DNA of 64,000 nt, from contig JBBRDW010000009.1 of assembly GCA_038203525.1 (NCBI GenBank), positions 1 to 64,000 of the forward strand. Direction: 5' to 3'. The notes beneath the pieces were generated by a model that saw only the letters and a program-made list of their open reading frames with translations, was not told the DNA's origin and made no database searches. Source of the stretch: Limnovirga sp038203525. Its GTDB lineage: Bacteria > Bacteroidota > Bacteroidia > Chitinophagales > Chitinophagaceae. A program made the translations under genes and the position numbers. Shown here in pieces: positions 10,078 through 18,920 of this stretch; position 1 is the first letter of the stretch; each line of letters begins with the position of its first letter.

Positions 10078-10127
10078 AAAAAAATCCTGCCTTTAATTAG
10101 ATAATTAATGTAAAACAGGATTTTTAT
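10078..10127 (-). terminator. Intrinsic terminator of the GH20 gene
   Basis: The 9-bp stem AAAATCCTG/CAGGATTTT is followed on the minus strand by T7. The stem sits 20 bp after the stop of the hexosaminidase gene. Confidence 0.75.
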
Positions 10128-10144
10128 TTCTTTAGTGTTAATGC

Positions 10145-12076
10145 TTAATCATCATCGTCAACATCGCCGCCGTCTGCTCTTTTTTGCATTTCGCTAATGG
10201 GCATATAAATAGTACGACCAACTGGCTCTTTACCACGATAGGTAATTACCTTCAGCATTACTGCATCTTTTGGCGGCGTAAGCGGTACGGTATATTTTGG
10301 ATAAAATCTATCCGGAAAACTATTATCGAAACTGTAATAAATATCCAGGCCTTTTACCTCTGTTGATAATTGAATCTGTAGTTGACCCTTTTTGTCTTTT
10401 GTTGCCGTAAAAACAGGTTCGTACATACTTGGCGCATAATTAATATCCTGCACATCGAAGCGCTTCATATGTTGTTCTACTCTTGTTACAAAGTCGTCCC
10501 AGTTTTTATTTTGCTTCTGGCTCCATACACATTCTGCTGTTGCAAAAGCACGGGGCCACATCATGTATTGCAGGTGGCGAACATTATATATTTGCTCCGT
10601 CCATAAATTGGCCTGTCCTCCTTTAATATATTTGGCATCGGCACCTTTGGGTACGGGTTCAAACTGGTAAGCTTTGTTCAGCCGCAGCGTAGCGTAAACA
10701 TGCGGTTCCATTATACGGTCTCCCTGCATATAATCGAGATAAGCGTAAGTGGTGGGGCTCATTACCACATCGTGTTTCATATTAGTAGCCTCAATGCCAC
10801 CCTTTTCGCCGCGCCAGCTCATTACGGCTGCGTTAGGCGCAAGACCACCTTCCAGAATTTCATCCCAGCCCATAAATTTTTTGCCTTTGCTCTCCACGAT
10901 ATTTTCAAGCCTTTTTTCAAAATAGCTTTGTACTTCCTGCATGGTTTTCAAACCTTCTTTTTGCATCAATGCCTTTATTGCATCACTTTTTTCCCAATAG
11001 TTTTTAGGGCACTCGTCGCCACCAACATGTATGTATTCGAAAGGGAATAAGGCGGCTAATTCAGTCATTACTTTATCAAGAAAAGTATAAACTTTTTCAT
11101 TTGCAGGGCACAATGTGTTATCCACCATAGCAATTGGTGGCGCACCATGCGACCAATCCATCAAATTTTCGCCCGAACGTACCCGGTAATTTTCTGCACC
11201 GGGTGTGCAGGATAATTCGGGGTAGGCAACAACTGCCGCAAGGCTGTGGCCGGGCACATCTATTTCGGGCAAAATATTTACAAATCTGTCTTTTGCATAT
11301 TGCACCACTTCTTTAATATCTTCCTGGGTGTAAAATCCTCCATAAGTAACGGGTTCATCTGCCGTAGGAGGGGAGAAGCTACCAAAATAGCCTGTTTTCT
11401 GCACATTGAATGCTCCTTTATTTGTTAGGTTTGGCAAACTCTTTATTTCTATCCGCCACCCTTCGTCGTCTGTTAAATGCCAGTGAAATAAATTAAATTT
11501 ATACCTTGCCATAAGGTCTATATAATCTTTAACTTCTTTCTTGGTAAAAAAGTGGCGCGATACATCAAACATCAATCCACGCCAGCCAAAACGGGGGTAA
11601 TCGGTTATATCTGCACAGGGTGCCTGCCACTTAATATTTTTAACGGCAATATTGCTTTCAATTTCTTTTGGAAATAATTGAACCAATGTCTGCGCCCCGT
11701 AAAATAAACCGGCCGGCTTATTGGCTTTAATCAAAACTGCTGATGGCGTTACATACAGCTGGTAACCTTCGTCACCAATCTCTTTGTTCACGGTTTTATT
11801 AACTATCAATTTTATTGCAGCGTTGCCGGCTTTGTTGCTAACAGTAACCTTGGAGCCGGTTGCCACAGATAATTTTTGCTTTAAAAAATCTACCGTCTCT
11901 TTTAAAGCCGGTTGTAAAGGAGCTTCAATAACTACATTGGAAAGCAAGGTAAAACTACCAGGCTTTTCTATTATTTTTACAGGCTCGGGTATAATGGCAA
12001 TTTTGTTTTTTGTATTCTGGCATAACGCCGAACAGGTAACAATAAAGCAGCATAGCAAGGCAGATATTTTTTTCAT
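10145..12076 (-). CDS. GH20 beta-N-acetylhexosaminidase, secreted
   Basis: The protein is 643 residues. A Sec signal peptide of about 20 residues (MKKISALLCCFIV) precedes a GH20b N-terminal domain (to about 150) and the GH20 TIM barrel, which carries HLTDDEGWR and the catalytic pair in HVGGDECPK near residue 350. GH20 enzymes cleave terminal GlcNAc or GalNAc from chitin oligomers and glycans, using the D-E pair and the substrate N-acetyl group. The C-terminal 90 residues (YYSFDN to YRGKEPVGR) resemble the chitobiase C-terminal beta-sandwich, and the chain ends in an acidic DGGDVDDDD tail. No T9SS tail is present, so it is probably periplasmic. It is transcribed alone. A second, quite different GH20 enzyme lies at 33380. 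Confidence 0.93.
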   Translation of the reverse strand: MKKISALLCCFIVTCSALCQNTKNKIAIIPEPVKIIEKPGSFTLLSNVVIEAPLQPALKETVDFLKQKLSVATGSKVTVSNKAGNAAIKLIVNKTVNKEIGDEGYQLYVTPSAVLIKANKPAGLFYGAQTLVQLFPKEIESNIAVKNIKWQAPCADITDYPRFGWRGLMFDVSRHFFTKKEVKDYIDLMARYKFNLFHWHLTDDEGWRIEIKSLPNLTNKGAFNVQKTGYFGSFSPPTADEPVTYGGFYTQEDIKEVVQYAKDRFVNILPEIDVPGHSLAAVVAYPELSCTPGAENYRVRSGENLMDWSHGAPPIAMVDNTLCPANEKVYTFLDKVMTELAALFPFEYIHVGGDECPKNYWEKSDAIKALMQKEGLKTMQEVQSYFEKRLENIVESKGKKFMGWDEILEGGLAPNAAVMSWRGEKGGIEATNMKHDVVMSPTTYAYLDYMQGDRIMEPHVYATLRLNKAYQFEPVPKGADAKYIKGGQANLWTEQIYNVRHLQYMMWPRAFATAECVWSQKQNKNWDDFVTRVEQHMKRFDVQDINYAPSMYEPVFTATKDKKGQLQIQLSTEVKGLDIYYSFDNSFPDRFYPKYTVPLTPPKDAVMLKVITYRGKEPVGRTIYMPISEMQKRADGGDVDDDD

Positions 12077-12433
12077 ATTGCGTGTCGTCTTTTATAAGAT
12101 GGTAAGCTGGAAAATTAGTGCATTTAATATTTATTACACTGGTAATTTTTTTATACAGCTGTACAATTAATATTTTTTTATTTATACCAGCTAATCATTT
12201 CATGGCATCCCGGTTGCGTCGCAATCCGTTCATCAGTTGTTTTTAAATAGGGCTTGGGTGTTTTGTGCTGTGTTGCTATGCCTGTTTTACACCATATGAT
12301 TTCCCCGAAAAAATTGTTTTATTGTTTATTTTAATACACAAAGTACAGTATCAGGGCTTACCTCATAAATTCTATGTTTTGCCTATCCTTCAATTAAGCT
12401 GCGCATTAGATACTTTTTGCCGCTGCTACATTT
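12077..12433. other. Divergent intergenic region
   Basis: This region lies between the divergently transcribed hexosaminidase and gatC genes. It holds one partial dispersed element at 12204 and otherwise AT-rich DNA presumed to carry both promoters. Confidence 0.5.
12204..12234 (+). repeat. Dispersed intergenic element, divergent copy (forward)
   Basis: GGCATC followed by TTGCGTCGCAATCCGTTCATC-type sequence. The half after TCGCA differs from the consensus but matches the copy at 6293. Confidence 0.65.
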
Positions 12434-12467
12434 TTTGATGCTGTGTAGCGCTGAACATTTATTTTTG
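12434..12467 (+). promoter_or_regulatory. Candidate Bacteroidota promoter for gatC
   Basis: A TTTG box (12434-12437) and a TATTTTTG -7 box (12460-12467) fit the TTTG/TAnnTTTG pattern. The spacer of 22 is longer than the usual 19 or so. The -7 box ends 5 bp before the ATG, so the leader would be almost absent. Confidence 0.4.
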
Positions 12468-12472
12468 TTACT

Positions 12473-12763
12473 ATGGAAGTTAACAGAACACTGATAGATA
12501 ATCTGGCGCATTTGTCCCGCCTTCATTTTAATGATGAAGAAAAAAAAGAACTGGAGCAAGATCTTCAGCGGATTATTTCTTTTGTTGAAAAGCTCAACGA
12601 AGTTGACACTGCCAACATAAAGCCTTTACAGCATATGGGTACAGAAATAAATGTGCTGCGTGAAGATGAAATAAAGGGCTCCATAACAAGGGAAGCGGCA
12701 CTATTGAATGCCCCTTCTTCAAATAGCATTTTTTTTAAAGTACCTAAAGTAATTAAGAAATAA
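12473..12763 (+). CDS. gatC: Asp-tRNA(Asn)/Glu-tRNA(Gln) amidotransferase subunit C
   Basis: This is a 96-residue protein of the GatC family, close to the usual length. It starts with the typical pattern (LIDNLAHLSRLHFNDEEKKEL), continues with the amphipathic helix LQRIISFVEKLNEVDT, then the IKPLQH segment and LRED. It ends in the extended tail that wraps around GatA (FFKVPKVIK). GatC stabilises the GatCAB complex, which converts misacylated Glu-tRNA(Gln) or Asp-tRNA(Asn) in the cytoplasm. GatA and GatB are not nearby, as is common in Bacteroidota. The ABC ATPase gene follows after about 50 bp and is probably cotranscribed, ending at the shared terminator at 13549. Confidence 0.93.
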   Translation: MEVNRTLIDNLAHLSRLHFNDEEKKELEQDLQRIISFVEKLNEVDTANIKPLQHMGTEINVLREDEIKGSITREAALLNAPSSNSIFFKVPKVIKK

Positions 12764-12814
12764 TTGCCGCTAACTGCGGCCATTAAAATCCATCAAAAAA
12801 TCATTTATTTCAAA

Positions 12815-13519
12815 ATGGAACCTGTTATACATCTGGAAAATATTATTAAGACCTATTATATGGGCACCAATTCTCTTACTGTTTTAAAAGGCATTGGTCT
12901 GGATATTTATCGAAACGAATATGTGGCTTTGATGGGGCCCAGCGGTAGTGGTAAAAGTACTCTTATGAACATTATTGGTTGCCTTGATACACCCAGCCAG
13001 GGAACTTATATTTTAAATAGCAGCGACGTAAGCAAAATGGCCGATGATGATTTAGCCGAAGTGCGTAACAAGGAAATTGGTTTCGTATTTCAGCAGTTTA
13101 ACCTGTTGCCAAGGCTTACTGCTGCAGAAAATGTGGCGCTGCCGTTGGTTTATGCAGGCATCAGTAAAAAGGAAAGGACCGACCGGGCCATGGAAGCACT
13201 AAAAAAAGTAGGACTTGCAGACCGGAGCCACCATAAACCCAATGAAATGAGTGGCGGGCAAATTCAGCGTGTGGCGATAGCAAGGGCATTGGTAAATAAT
13301 CCTTCGATATTGCTTGCTGACGAACCCACGGGAAACCTGGATTCTAAAACTTCTGTTGAAGTAATGGAAATCTTTGGTAAGATACAGGAAGGCGGTAACA
13401 CCGTTGTTTTGGTAACACACGAAGAAGATATAGCAGGATATGCCAAAAGGATAGTGCGTTTAAGAGACGGCGTTGTGGAAAGCGATCATGTAAAAATGCC
13501 AACAACTTCTTTTACCTGA
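12815..13519 (+). CDS. ABC transporter ATP-binding protein, LolD/MacB type
   Basis: The protein is 234 residues from the ATG at 12815 (MEPVIHLENIIKTY). An upstream in-frame ATG at 12764 would add 17 atypical residues directly abutting gatC, so 12815 is preferred. It contains Walker A GPSGSGKST, the Q-loop, the signature MSGGQIQRVAIARAL, Walker B LLADEPTGNLD and the H-loop VTHE. The family pairs with FtsX/MacB-like permeases that extrude macrolides, move lipoproteins or support cell division. No permease gene is adjacent, so the partner and substrate are unknown. It is probably cotranscribed with gatC. Confidence 0.9.
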   Translation: MEPVIHLENIIKTYYMGTNSLTVLKGIGLDIYRNEYVALMGPSGSGKSTLMNIIGCLDTPSQGTYILNSSDVSKMADDDLAEVRNKEIGFVFQQFNLLPRLTAAENVALPLVYAGISKKERTDRAMEALKKVGLADRSHHKPNEMSGGQIQRVAIARALVNNPSILLADEPTGNLDSKTSVEVMEIFGKIQEGGNTVVLVTHEEDIAGYAKRIVRLRDGVVESDHVKMPTTSFT

Positions 13520-13548
13520 ACATTATTTATTTTGGTGGAAAATATGGG

Positions 13549-13571
13549 GAGAGTTATTACTCTCTTTTTTT
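13549..13571 (+). terminator. Intrinsic terminator after the gatC-ABC unit
   Basis: The stem GAGAGT/ACTCTC with a 4-nt loop is followed by T7. It lies about 30 bp after the ABC gene stop. Confidence 0.8.
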
Positions 13572-13676
13572 ATGTTATGAACTACTTGCGTTTAATTTTG
13601 TTGTTGCGTTCAAATTAGGATAACTGATCTTTAATTAGAAGGAATGGTTTGGCTGTTTGCTGCTTAATAAGCTAGA

Positions 13677-13706
13677 GTACAAGTGAGTGACACAACAGGC
13701 GATGCC
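13677..13706 (-). repeat. Dispersed intergenic element (reverse)
   Basis: A degenerate core GTACAAGTGAGTGACACAAC is followed by GGCGATGCC. It ends about 35 bp before the cobalamin adenosyltransferase start. It shares the GTGAGTGACA variant with the copy at 40735. Confidence 0.8.
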
Positions 13707-13740
13707 CAAAGAAAAAAAGCCAGAAACATAAAAAAATACA

Positions 13741-14301
13741 ATGTCAACTAAGATATATACTAAAACCGGCGACCTTGGCAAAACAAGTTTGATTGGGGGA
13801 ACTAAAGTTCCCAAAAGCCATATACGCATAGAAACCTATGGTACAATTGATGAACTCAATTCTTATATTGGTTTGGCTGGAGACCATATCACAAATGAGC
13901 ATTTGAAAAATATTCTAAAAGAAATACAAGATAGGCTCTTTACCATTGGTTCTTCGCTGGCGTGCGATCCTGAAAAAGAAACAGGTATGAAAATACCCGA
14001 CTTAAAAGAGACGGATATAGACTTACTTGAACGAGAGATTGACAAAATGAACGATGAACTGCCGCCGATGAAATTTTTTGTGTTGCCAGGTGGCCATGTT
14101 GCAGTTTCAACGGTTCATGTGGTGCGGTGCGTTTGCAGACGTGCAGAACGCCTTTGTGTAAATATGCAGGAGCATGAAATGTTTATTGAGCCACTTATAA
14201 TAAAATACCTGAATCGGTTAAGTGATTACCTGTTTGTTGTATCAAGATACCTTACACATATACTTAATGTAAAGGAAATACCGTGGCGGCCCCGCGTTTA
14301 G
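13741..14301 (+). CDS. PduO-type ATP:cob(I)alamin adenosyltransferase
   Basis: The protein is 186 residues, normal for the PduO/MMAB family. It shows the N-terminal ATP-binding signature YTKTGDLGKTSLIGG, then the DELNSYIGL helix and the conserved RAERLCVN helix near residue 140. The enzyme transfers the adenosyl group of ATP to cob(I)alamin, making adenosylcobalamin for enzymes such as methylmalonyl-CoA mutase. It acts as a cytoplasmic trimer. No other cobalamin gene is nearby, which fits a salvage role. It is probably transcribed alone and converges with the minus-strand gene pair ending at 14318. Confidence 0.93.
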   Translation: MSTKIYTKTGDLGKTSLIGGTKVPKSHIRIETYGTIDELNSYIGLAGDHITNEHLKNILKEIQDRLFTIGSSLACDPEKETGMKIPDLKETDIDLLEREIDKMNDELPPMKFFVLPGGHVAVSTVHVVRCVCRRAERLCVNMQEHEMFIEPLIIKYLNRLSDYLFVVSRYLTHILNVKEIPWRPRV

Positions 14302-14317
14302 TCTCTGTCATGTTATG

Positions 14318-14659
14318 TTACTTTTCCTGAAGGTGCATCTTATGAAAGAAGCGATGCACTGCGGGCGCCATAAAAAATCCAACATTCGTAATAAAAGCAA
14401 TGCCGCTGAAGAGCGCATAAAACGAGGAGAACCATTTTCCAGCATCAGACTCAATGTTTGCAACCGGCCCCATGCCGGCAAGAATCATAGACGAATTATG
14501 CAAAGCATCCAGCCACCCGATATCAGCCGTATAATGATAGCCAATAATGCCTATTGCCAGACAAAAGGAAAGAATAGCGGACATATAAATAAAATTTTTT
14601 CCGAGCCGCCTGTAATACACGCTTTTTGAAGCGAGTGGCTTTGTTATATGTTCATACAT
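14318..14659 (-). CDS. Small membrane protein, three predicted TM helices, unknown function
   Basis: The protein is 113 residues from the ATG at 14659 (MYEHITKPLASKSVYYRR). A start 15 codons further up would overlap the upstream gene's stop. Three hydrophobic segments are visible: FIYMSAILSFCLAIGIIGY, a weaker LDALHNSSMILAGMGPV segment, and FYALFSGIAFITNVGFFMA. The middle segment looks like a pore-helix region (H-N-S-S-M-ILAGMG), and similar short proteins are sometimes annotated as two-TM potassium-channel-like, but the TVGYG filter is absent. The gene starts 13 bp after the serine hydrolase gene and is very likely cotranscribed with it. Function is unknown. Confidence 0.7.
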   Translation of the reverse strand: MYEHITKPLASKSVYYRRLGKNFIYMSAILSFCLAIGIIGYHYTADIGWLDALHNSSMILAGMGPVANIESDAGKWFSSFYALFSGIAFITNVGFFMAPAVHRFFHKMHLQEK

Positions 14660-14672
14660 CAATTTAGATTTA

Positions 14673-15701
14673 TTATTTGCAATCTGCTGGAATAGAAGCA
14701 TCAATGGATGCCTTAAGCTCTTTAGTAATCGCCGCTTTTTCTTCGCTCAATATACTCTTAATAAAAACGACACAGGCATAACCATGACATTTATCTATCA
14801 AAGGCCAGGTGCCAAATAAACCGGGGCTCGACAAAACAGTGCTTTTCCCGCTTGCGTCTTCTGCCTGCACCCATTCGCCCAAAGCATAATTAAAGCCAGT
14901 TGCTACTGCAGGGGCATATTTAATCATTTGTAAAGTTGTTTGGGGTTGCTGCATGGTTTGTATGGCTTGCTCACTCAGTATTACCTTACCATTATACATG
15001 CCGTTATTCATTAGCATTATTAGAAAGTGCATATAATCAGCTGCACTGCTCACTGCACCACCACTTGGGTTTACGGCTTTTCCATAATCCGTTGCAAAGC
15101 TGCTATTCTTCATAGCAAGCGGCTTAAAAATTCTGTCCTGTATTAAACGGTCAAAAGATTTTTTACTTATAACCTCCAGTACACGCCCGGCAATATTCAG
15201 CCCAATGGGACTGTACCTGAATTCAACACCTGGGTTGGTATCTATATTATGTTTACCGGCAAAATTATTAACCTCATCTTCCAGCGATTTGAATTTGCTA
15301 AGCTTGATAATTCCGCGCAAACCAATTGGGTCACCCTCAATACCGGTAGTGTGAGACAGGCATTGCCGAATGGTGATATAGCTTTTCCCATAGTCGGCAA
15401 AAATGGGTAGGTATTTACTCACCTTATCGCCTAAAGAAAGTTTGCCTTCATCTACAAAGGCCATCACAAGTGCTGCGGTGAACCATTTACTGCAACTGGC
15501 AATTGGGGCAGGCGTATTTTCATCAAAATTGCCTTGGCTTTTGGTATAAATAATTTTGCCGTCCTTATAAATCAAGGTCACGAGGTCGTTTCCCAATTGC
15601 TTTTGGTATTGCGCCAGCTTAATATCAAGATCACTAAAATTATATTGAGCACCCGCACCCTGAAACAATAGCAGAAAAATCAATACAGTACTGACTTTCA
15701 T
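14673..15701 (-). CDS. Serine hydrolase of the beta-lactamase/class C family, exported
   Basis: From ATG 15701 the protein is 342 residues with a clear signal peptide (MKVSTVLIFLLLFQGAGA-Q). Starts at 15728 or 15764 would add a polar extension and cannot be excluded. The SxxK nucleophile motif is SCSKWF, followed by DKVSKYLP and the family's LSHTTGIEGD segment. The second motif, normally YxN, reads YSPIG, so the usual Asn is replaced. This fold (PF00144) covers esterases, D-aminopeptidases and D,D-peptidases besides beta-lactamases, and the substrate is unknown. It likely acts in the periplasm. It is upstream partner of the small membrane protein at 14318. Confidence 0.85.
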   Translation of the reverse strand: MKVSTVLIFLLLFQGAGAQYNFSDLDIKLAQYQKQLGNDLVTLIYKDGKIIYTKSQGNFDENTPAPIASCSKWFTAALVMAFVDEGKLSLGDKVSKYLPIFADYGKSYITIRQCLSHTTGIEGDPIGLRGIIKLSKFKSLEDEVNNFAGKHNIDTNPGVEFRYSPIGLNIAGRVLEVISKKSFDRLIQDRIFKPLAMKNSSFATDYGKAVNPSGGAVSSAADYMHFLIMLMNNGMYNGKVILSEQAIQTMQQPQTTLQMIKYAPAVATGFNYALGEWVQAEDASGKSTVLSSPGLFGTWPLIDKCHGYACVVFIKSILSEEKAAITKELKASIDASIPADCK

Positions 15702-15795
15702 GCAGATTAACCTAAACAATTGCGCCATATTTTCTGATTTTTTTTCTTGGATTGTCGTTTGCACACGATCTTAAAGTTATTTGAATTTATTTTAT

Positions 15796-15847
15796 GGACC
15801 GGGCAAATTTTATTTCAATTTAGCCTGGTTGCGTCGCACACTTGTAC
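15796..15847 (+). repeat. Dispersed intergenic element (forward)
   Basis: GGACCGGGCA is followed by core TTGCGTCGCACACTTGTAC at 15829. It pairs with a degraded reverse copy at 15967. Confidence 0.85.
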
Positions 15848-15966
15848 TGTACAACATAAAGCATCGGCTTACTACTTCCAGGTTCTTTACAGGCTAAAGA
15901 GCCCTGATTTTAGACTGAAATCTAAAACGGCTACTCCTAGTGTTTATTGCTCTTTAGAGGTAGGAA

Positions 15967-15986
15967 TTACAAATGAGTTACACAAC
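15967..15986 (-). repeat. Dispersed intergenic element, degraded copy (reverse)
   Basis: TTACAAATGAGTTACACAAC resembles the GTACAAGTGAGTGACACAAC variant at 13677. It lies 80 bp before clpB. Confidence 0.5.
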
Positions 15987-16066
15987 GAAGCTCGATAGGA
16001 AACTAAAAGCTGGTACAATAATTTCTGATAGCAAATAATTAAAATTTAAAACGCACAACTAATATT

Positions 16067-18694
16067 ATGAACTTAGGAAATTTCACCATAAAAGCAACGG
16101 AAGCCATGCAGCAGGCGCAGCAACTGGCCTTCAATCTAAAGAACCCGAACATTGAGACAGAGCATATTTTAAAAGCACTGCTCGATCAGCAGGATTCACC
16201 GGTTGACTATCTTTTAAAGAAAAATAATGTAACCCTCAATCTCGTGGAAACAAAGTTGGATGAACTGATGGGTAAACTTCCTAAAACTGCGGCAGAACCG
16301 GCCCAATCTATAGCACGCGATGCAAACAGTGTTGTGCTTCGTGCAGGTGCCGTATTAAAAAAGTTTGAGGATGAGTTTATTACACCCGAACATCTTGTAC
16401 TCGCAATTGTTCAAGGAAATGATGCAACCGCTAAACTACTAAAAGATTCCGGTCTAACAGAGCAAGGCCTAGTAGCCGCAATAAAAGATTTGCGTAAGGG
16501 CGATACGGTAAAAAGCCAAACGCAAGAAACCCAGTTTAATGCACTGAACAAATATGCAAAAAATCTCATTGAAATGGCCCGGCAGGGTAAATTGGATCCC
16601 GTTATAGGCAGAGATGAAGAAATAAGAAGAACGCTGCATATTTTATCGCGCAGAACAAAAAATAATCCGATTCTTGTAGGTGAGCCAGGTGTTGGTAAAA
16701 CCGCGATAGCAGAAGGTTTAGCCATGAGAATAGTTAATGGGGACGTTCCTGAGAATTTGAAAAGTAAAATTATTTTTGCACTCGATATGGGGCAGCTTAT
16801 TGCCGGCGCAAAATATAAGGGAGAGTTTGAAGAACGTTTAAAAGGAGTTGTGAAAGAAGTGGCTTCAAGCGATGGAGAAATTATTCTTTTCATCGATGAA
16901 ATACACACACTCGTAGGTGCAGGTGGGGGCGAAGGCGCAATGGATGCCGCAAACATATTAAAACCCGCATTGGCTCGCGGCGAACTGAGGGCAATTGGTG
17001 CAACAACTTTAAACGAATACCAGAAATTTTTTGAAAAAGACAAAGCACTGGAACGCCGGTTTCAAAAAATAATGATTGACGAGCCTTCTGTTGAAGATGC
17101 AATTTCTATTTTACGTGGGTTAAAAGACCGCTACGAAACACACCATCACGTACGCATTAAAGATGACGCAATAATAGCGGCCGTCGAACTTTCCAGCCGT
17201 TACATAACAGATCGCTTTCTACCCGACAAGGCCATTGACCTTATTGACGAAAGCGCTGCAAAACTCAGGCTTGAAATGAACTCAATGCCTGAAGAACTTG
17301 ATAAGCTTGAAAGGCAGATACGCCAGTTGGAAATTGAGCGTGAAGCCATCAAAAGAGAAAATGACGAAGCCAAGCTTAGAGAGTTAAATACGGAGATTGC
17401 CAACCTCTCAGTAGAACGCGATACTTATAAAGCCAAGTGGAAAGAAGAAAAAGAACTGGTAGATAAAATTCAAAACGGTAAAGCCGATATTGAACAACTA
17501 AAACTGCAGGCCGACCAGGCTGAGAGAAATGGTGACTATGGAAAAGTAGCTGAAATACGGTATGGAAAAATAAAAGATCAGGAGAAATTGATCAGCGATC
17601 TTACCGATAAGCTTGAAAATATCAGTGACAAAAGGCTAATGAAAGAGGAGGTAGATGCTGAAGACATTGCACAAAGTGTTGCGAAAGCAACCGGAATTCC
17701 GGTAGCCAAAATGATGCAGGGTGATAGAGAAAAATTATTACACCTGGAAGAAGAATTGCATAAAAGAGTGGTAGGCCAGGAAGAAGCGATTACAGCTGTT
17801 TCTGATGCAATCCGGCGTAGCAGGGCAGGCTTGCAGGATCCTAAGAAACCAATTGGCTCATTCATCTTTCTGGGTACAACTGGTGTGGGTAAAACTGAAC
17901 TGGCAAAAGCTTTGGCAGAATATTTGTTCGATGATGAAAGCATGATGACCCGAATTGACATGAGTGAATACCAGGAAAAACATACGGTAAGCCGTTTGGT
18001 TGGTGCACCTCCGGGATATGTTGGCTACGAAGAGGGTGGACAGTTAACGGAAGCCGTTAGGCGTAAGCCCTATAGCGTGGTTCTCTTAGATGAGATTGAA
18101 AAAGCAAACCCAGACGTTTGGAATATATTACTTCAGGTGCTGGATGATGGCCGCCTTACTGATAATAAGGGCCGCGTAGTTAATTTCAAGAACACCATCA
18201 TCATTATGACCAGCAATATGGGTAGTCATATTATTCAGGATGCATTTAACGGTGTTAGTGAAATGGATATTGAGGAGGCCAATAATAAAGCTAAGGTTGA
18301 AGTTATGGCACTTTTGCGGCAAACAATCCGCCCCGAGTTTTTAAACAGAGTAGATGAAATCATCATGTTCCAGCCGCTTATGAAAAAGGAAATAAGGGGA
18401 ATTATTAAAATTCAATTAGATCAATTGAAAAAAATGGTTGCAGATAATGGTATAAAACTGGAATTTAGTGACTATGCAATTGACTACCTGGCAGAAAATG
18501 GTTACGACCCCCAATTTGGTGCCAGACCATTAAAAAGACTTATACAAAAGGAGATAGTTAACCAGTTGAGTAAGAGAATACTTGAGGGAGATATTGATAA
18601 AAAAGAACAGGTTTTGGTAGATGTGTTCGATCATACGGTTGTTTTTAGAAGCGGGACCCCGGAATTACCAAAAACTGGAACCAAAAAGAAATAG
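16067..18694 (+). CDS. clpB: ClpB disaggregase chaperone
   Basis: The protein is 875 residues, normal for ClpB. It starts with the double Clp-N domain (MNLGNFTIKATEAMQQAQQ), followed by AAA domain 1 with Walker A GEPGVGKT near residue 205 and Walker B IILFIDE. A long charged coiled coil (about 400-535) is the middle domain that binds DnaK. AAA domain 2 has Walker A GTTGVGKT near residue 603 and VVLLDEIEKA, and the D2-small domain comes last. As a hexamer it threads aggregated proteins through its pore with DnaK/DnaJ. No sigma-32-like or CIRCE operator was recognised upstream. It is followed after 226 bp by the DsbA-like gene on the same strand. Confidence 0.97.
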   Translation: MNLGNFTIKATEAMQQAQQLAFNLKNPNIETEHILKALLDQQDSPVDYLLKKNNVTLNLVETKLDELMGKLPKTAAEPAQSIARDANSVVLRAGAVLKKFEDEFITPEHLVLAIVQGNDATAKLLKDSGLTEQGLVAAIKDLRKGDTVKSQTQETQFNALNKYAKNLIEMARQGKLDPVIGRDEEIRRTLHILSRRTKNNPILVGEPGVGKTAIAEGLAMRIVNGDVPENLKSKIIFALDMGQLIAGAKYKGEFEERLKGVVKEVASSDGEIILFIDEIHTLVGAGGGEGAMDAANILKPALARGELRAIGATTLNEYQKFFEKDKALERRFQKIMIDEPSVEDAISILRGLKDRYETHHHVRIKDDAIIAAVELSSRYITDRFLPDKAIDLIDESAAKLRLEMNSMPEELDKLERQIRQLEIEREAIKRENDEAKLRELNTEIANLSVERDTYKAKWKEEKELVDKIQNGKADIEQLKLQADQAERNGDYGKVAEIRYGKIKDQEKLISDLTDKLENISDKRLMKEEVDAEDIAQSVAKATGIPVAKMMQGDREKLLHLEEELHKRVVGQEEAITAVSDAIRRSRAGLQDPKKPIGSFIFLGTTGVGKTELAKALAEYLFDDESMMTRIDMSEYQEKHTVSRLVGAPPGYVGYEEGGQLTEAVRRKPYSVVLLDEIEKANPDVWNILLQVLDDGRLTDNKGRVVNFKNTIIIMTSNMGSHIIQDAFNGVSEMDIEEANNKAKVEVMALLRQTIRPEFLNRVDEIIMFQPLMKKEIRGIIKIQLDQLKKMVADNGIKLEFSDYAIDYLAENGYDPQFGARPLKRLIQKEIVNQLSKRILEGDIDKKEQVLVDVFDHTVVFRSGTPELPKTGTKKK

Positions 18695-18920
18695 TTACCA
18701 GGAGTTTAGAAATTATGGCGACTTCAAATTATTTTACTATTATTGCATGAATCAAATCTATACTGGGGAAAGCCTATAAAGAACAATTTGGAGACAGGCT
18801 ACTGACGTAAAGTTTTGTTGTTTTTAAGTTAAGGCTAGAGATACAATTAAAAATAATTGGTAATTATACGCTTTTGTTACTTTTTTTGGTAACGGGCTAA
18901 AGCAAAAAGGAAAGTAAACT

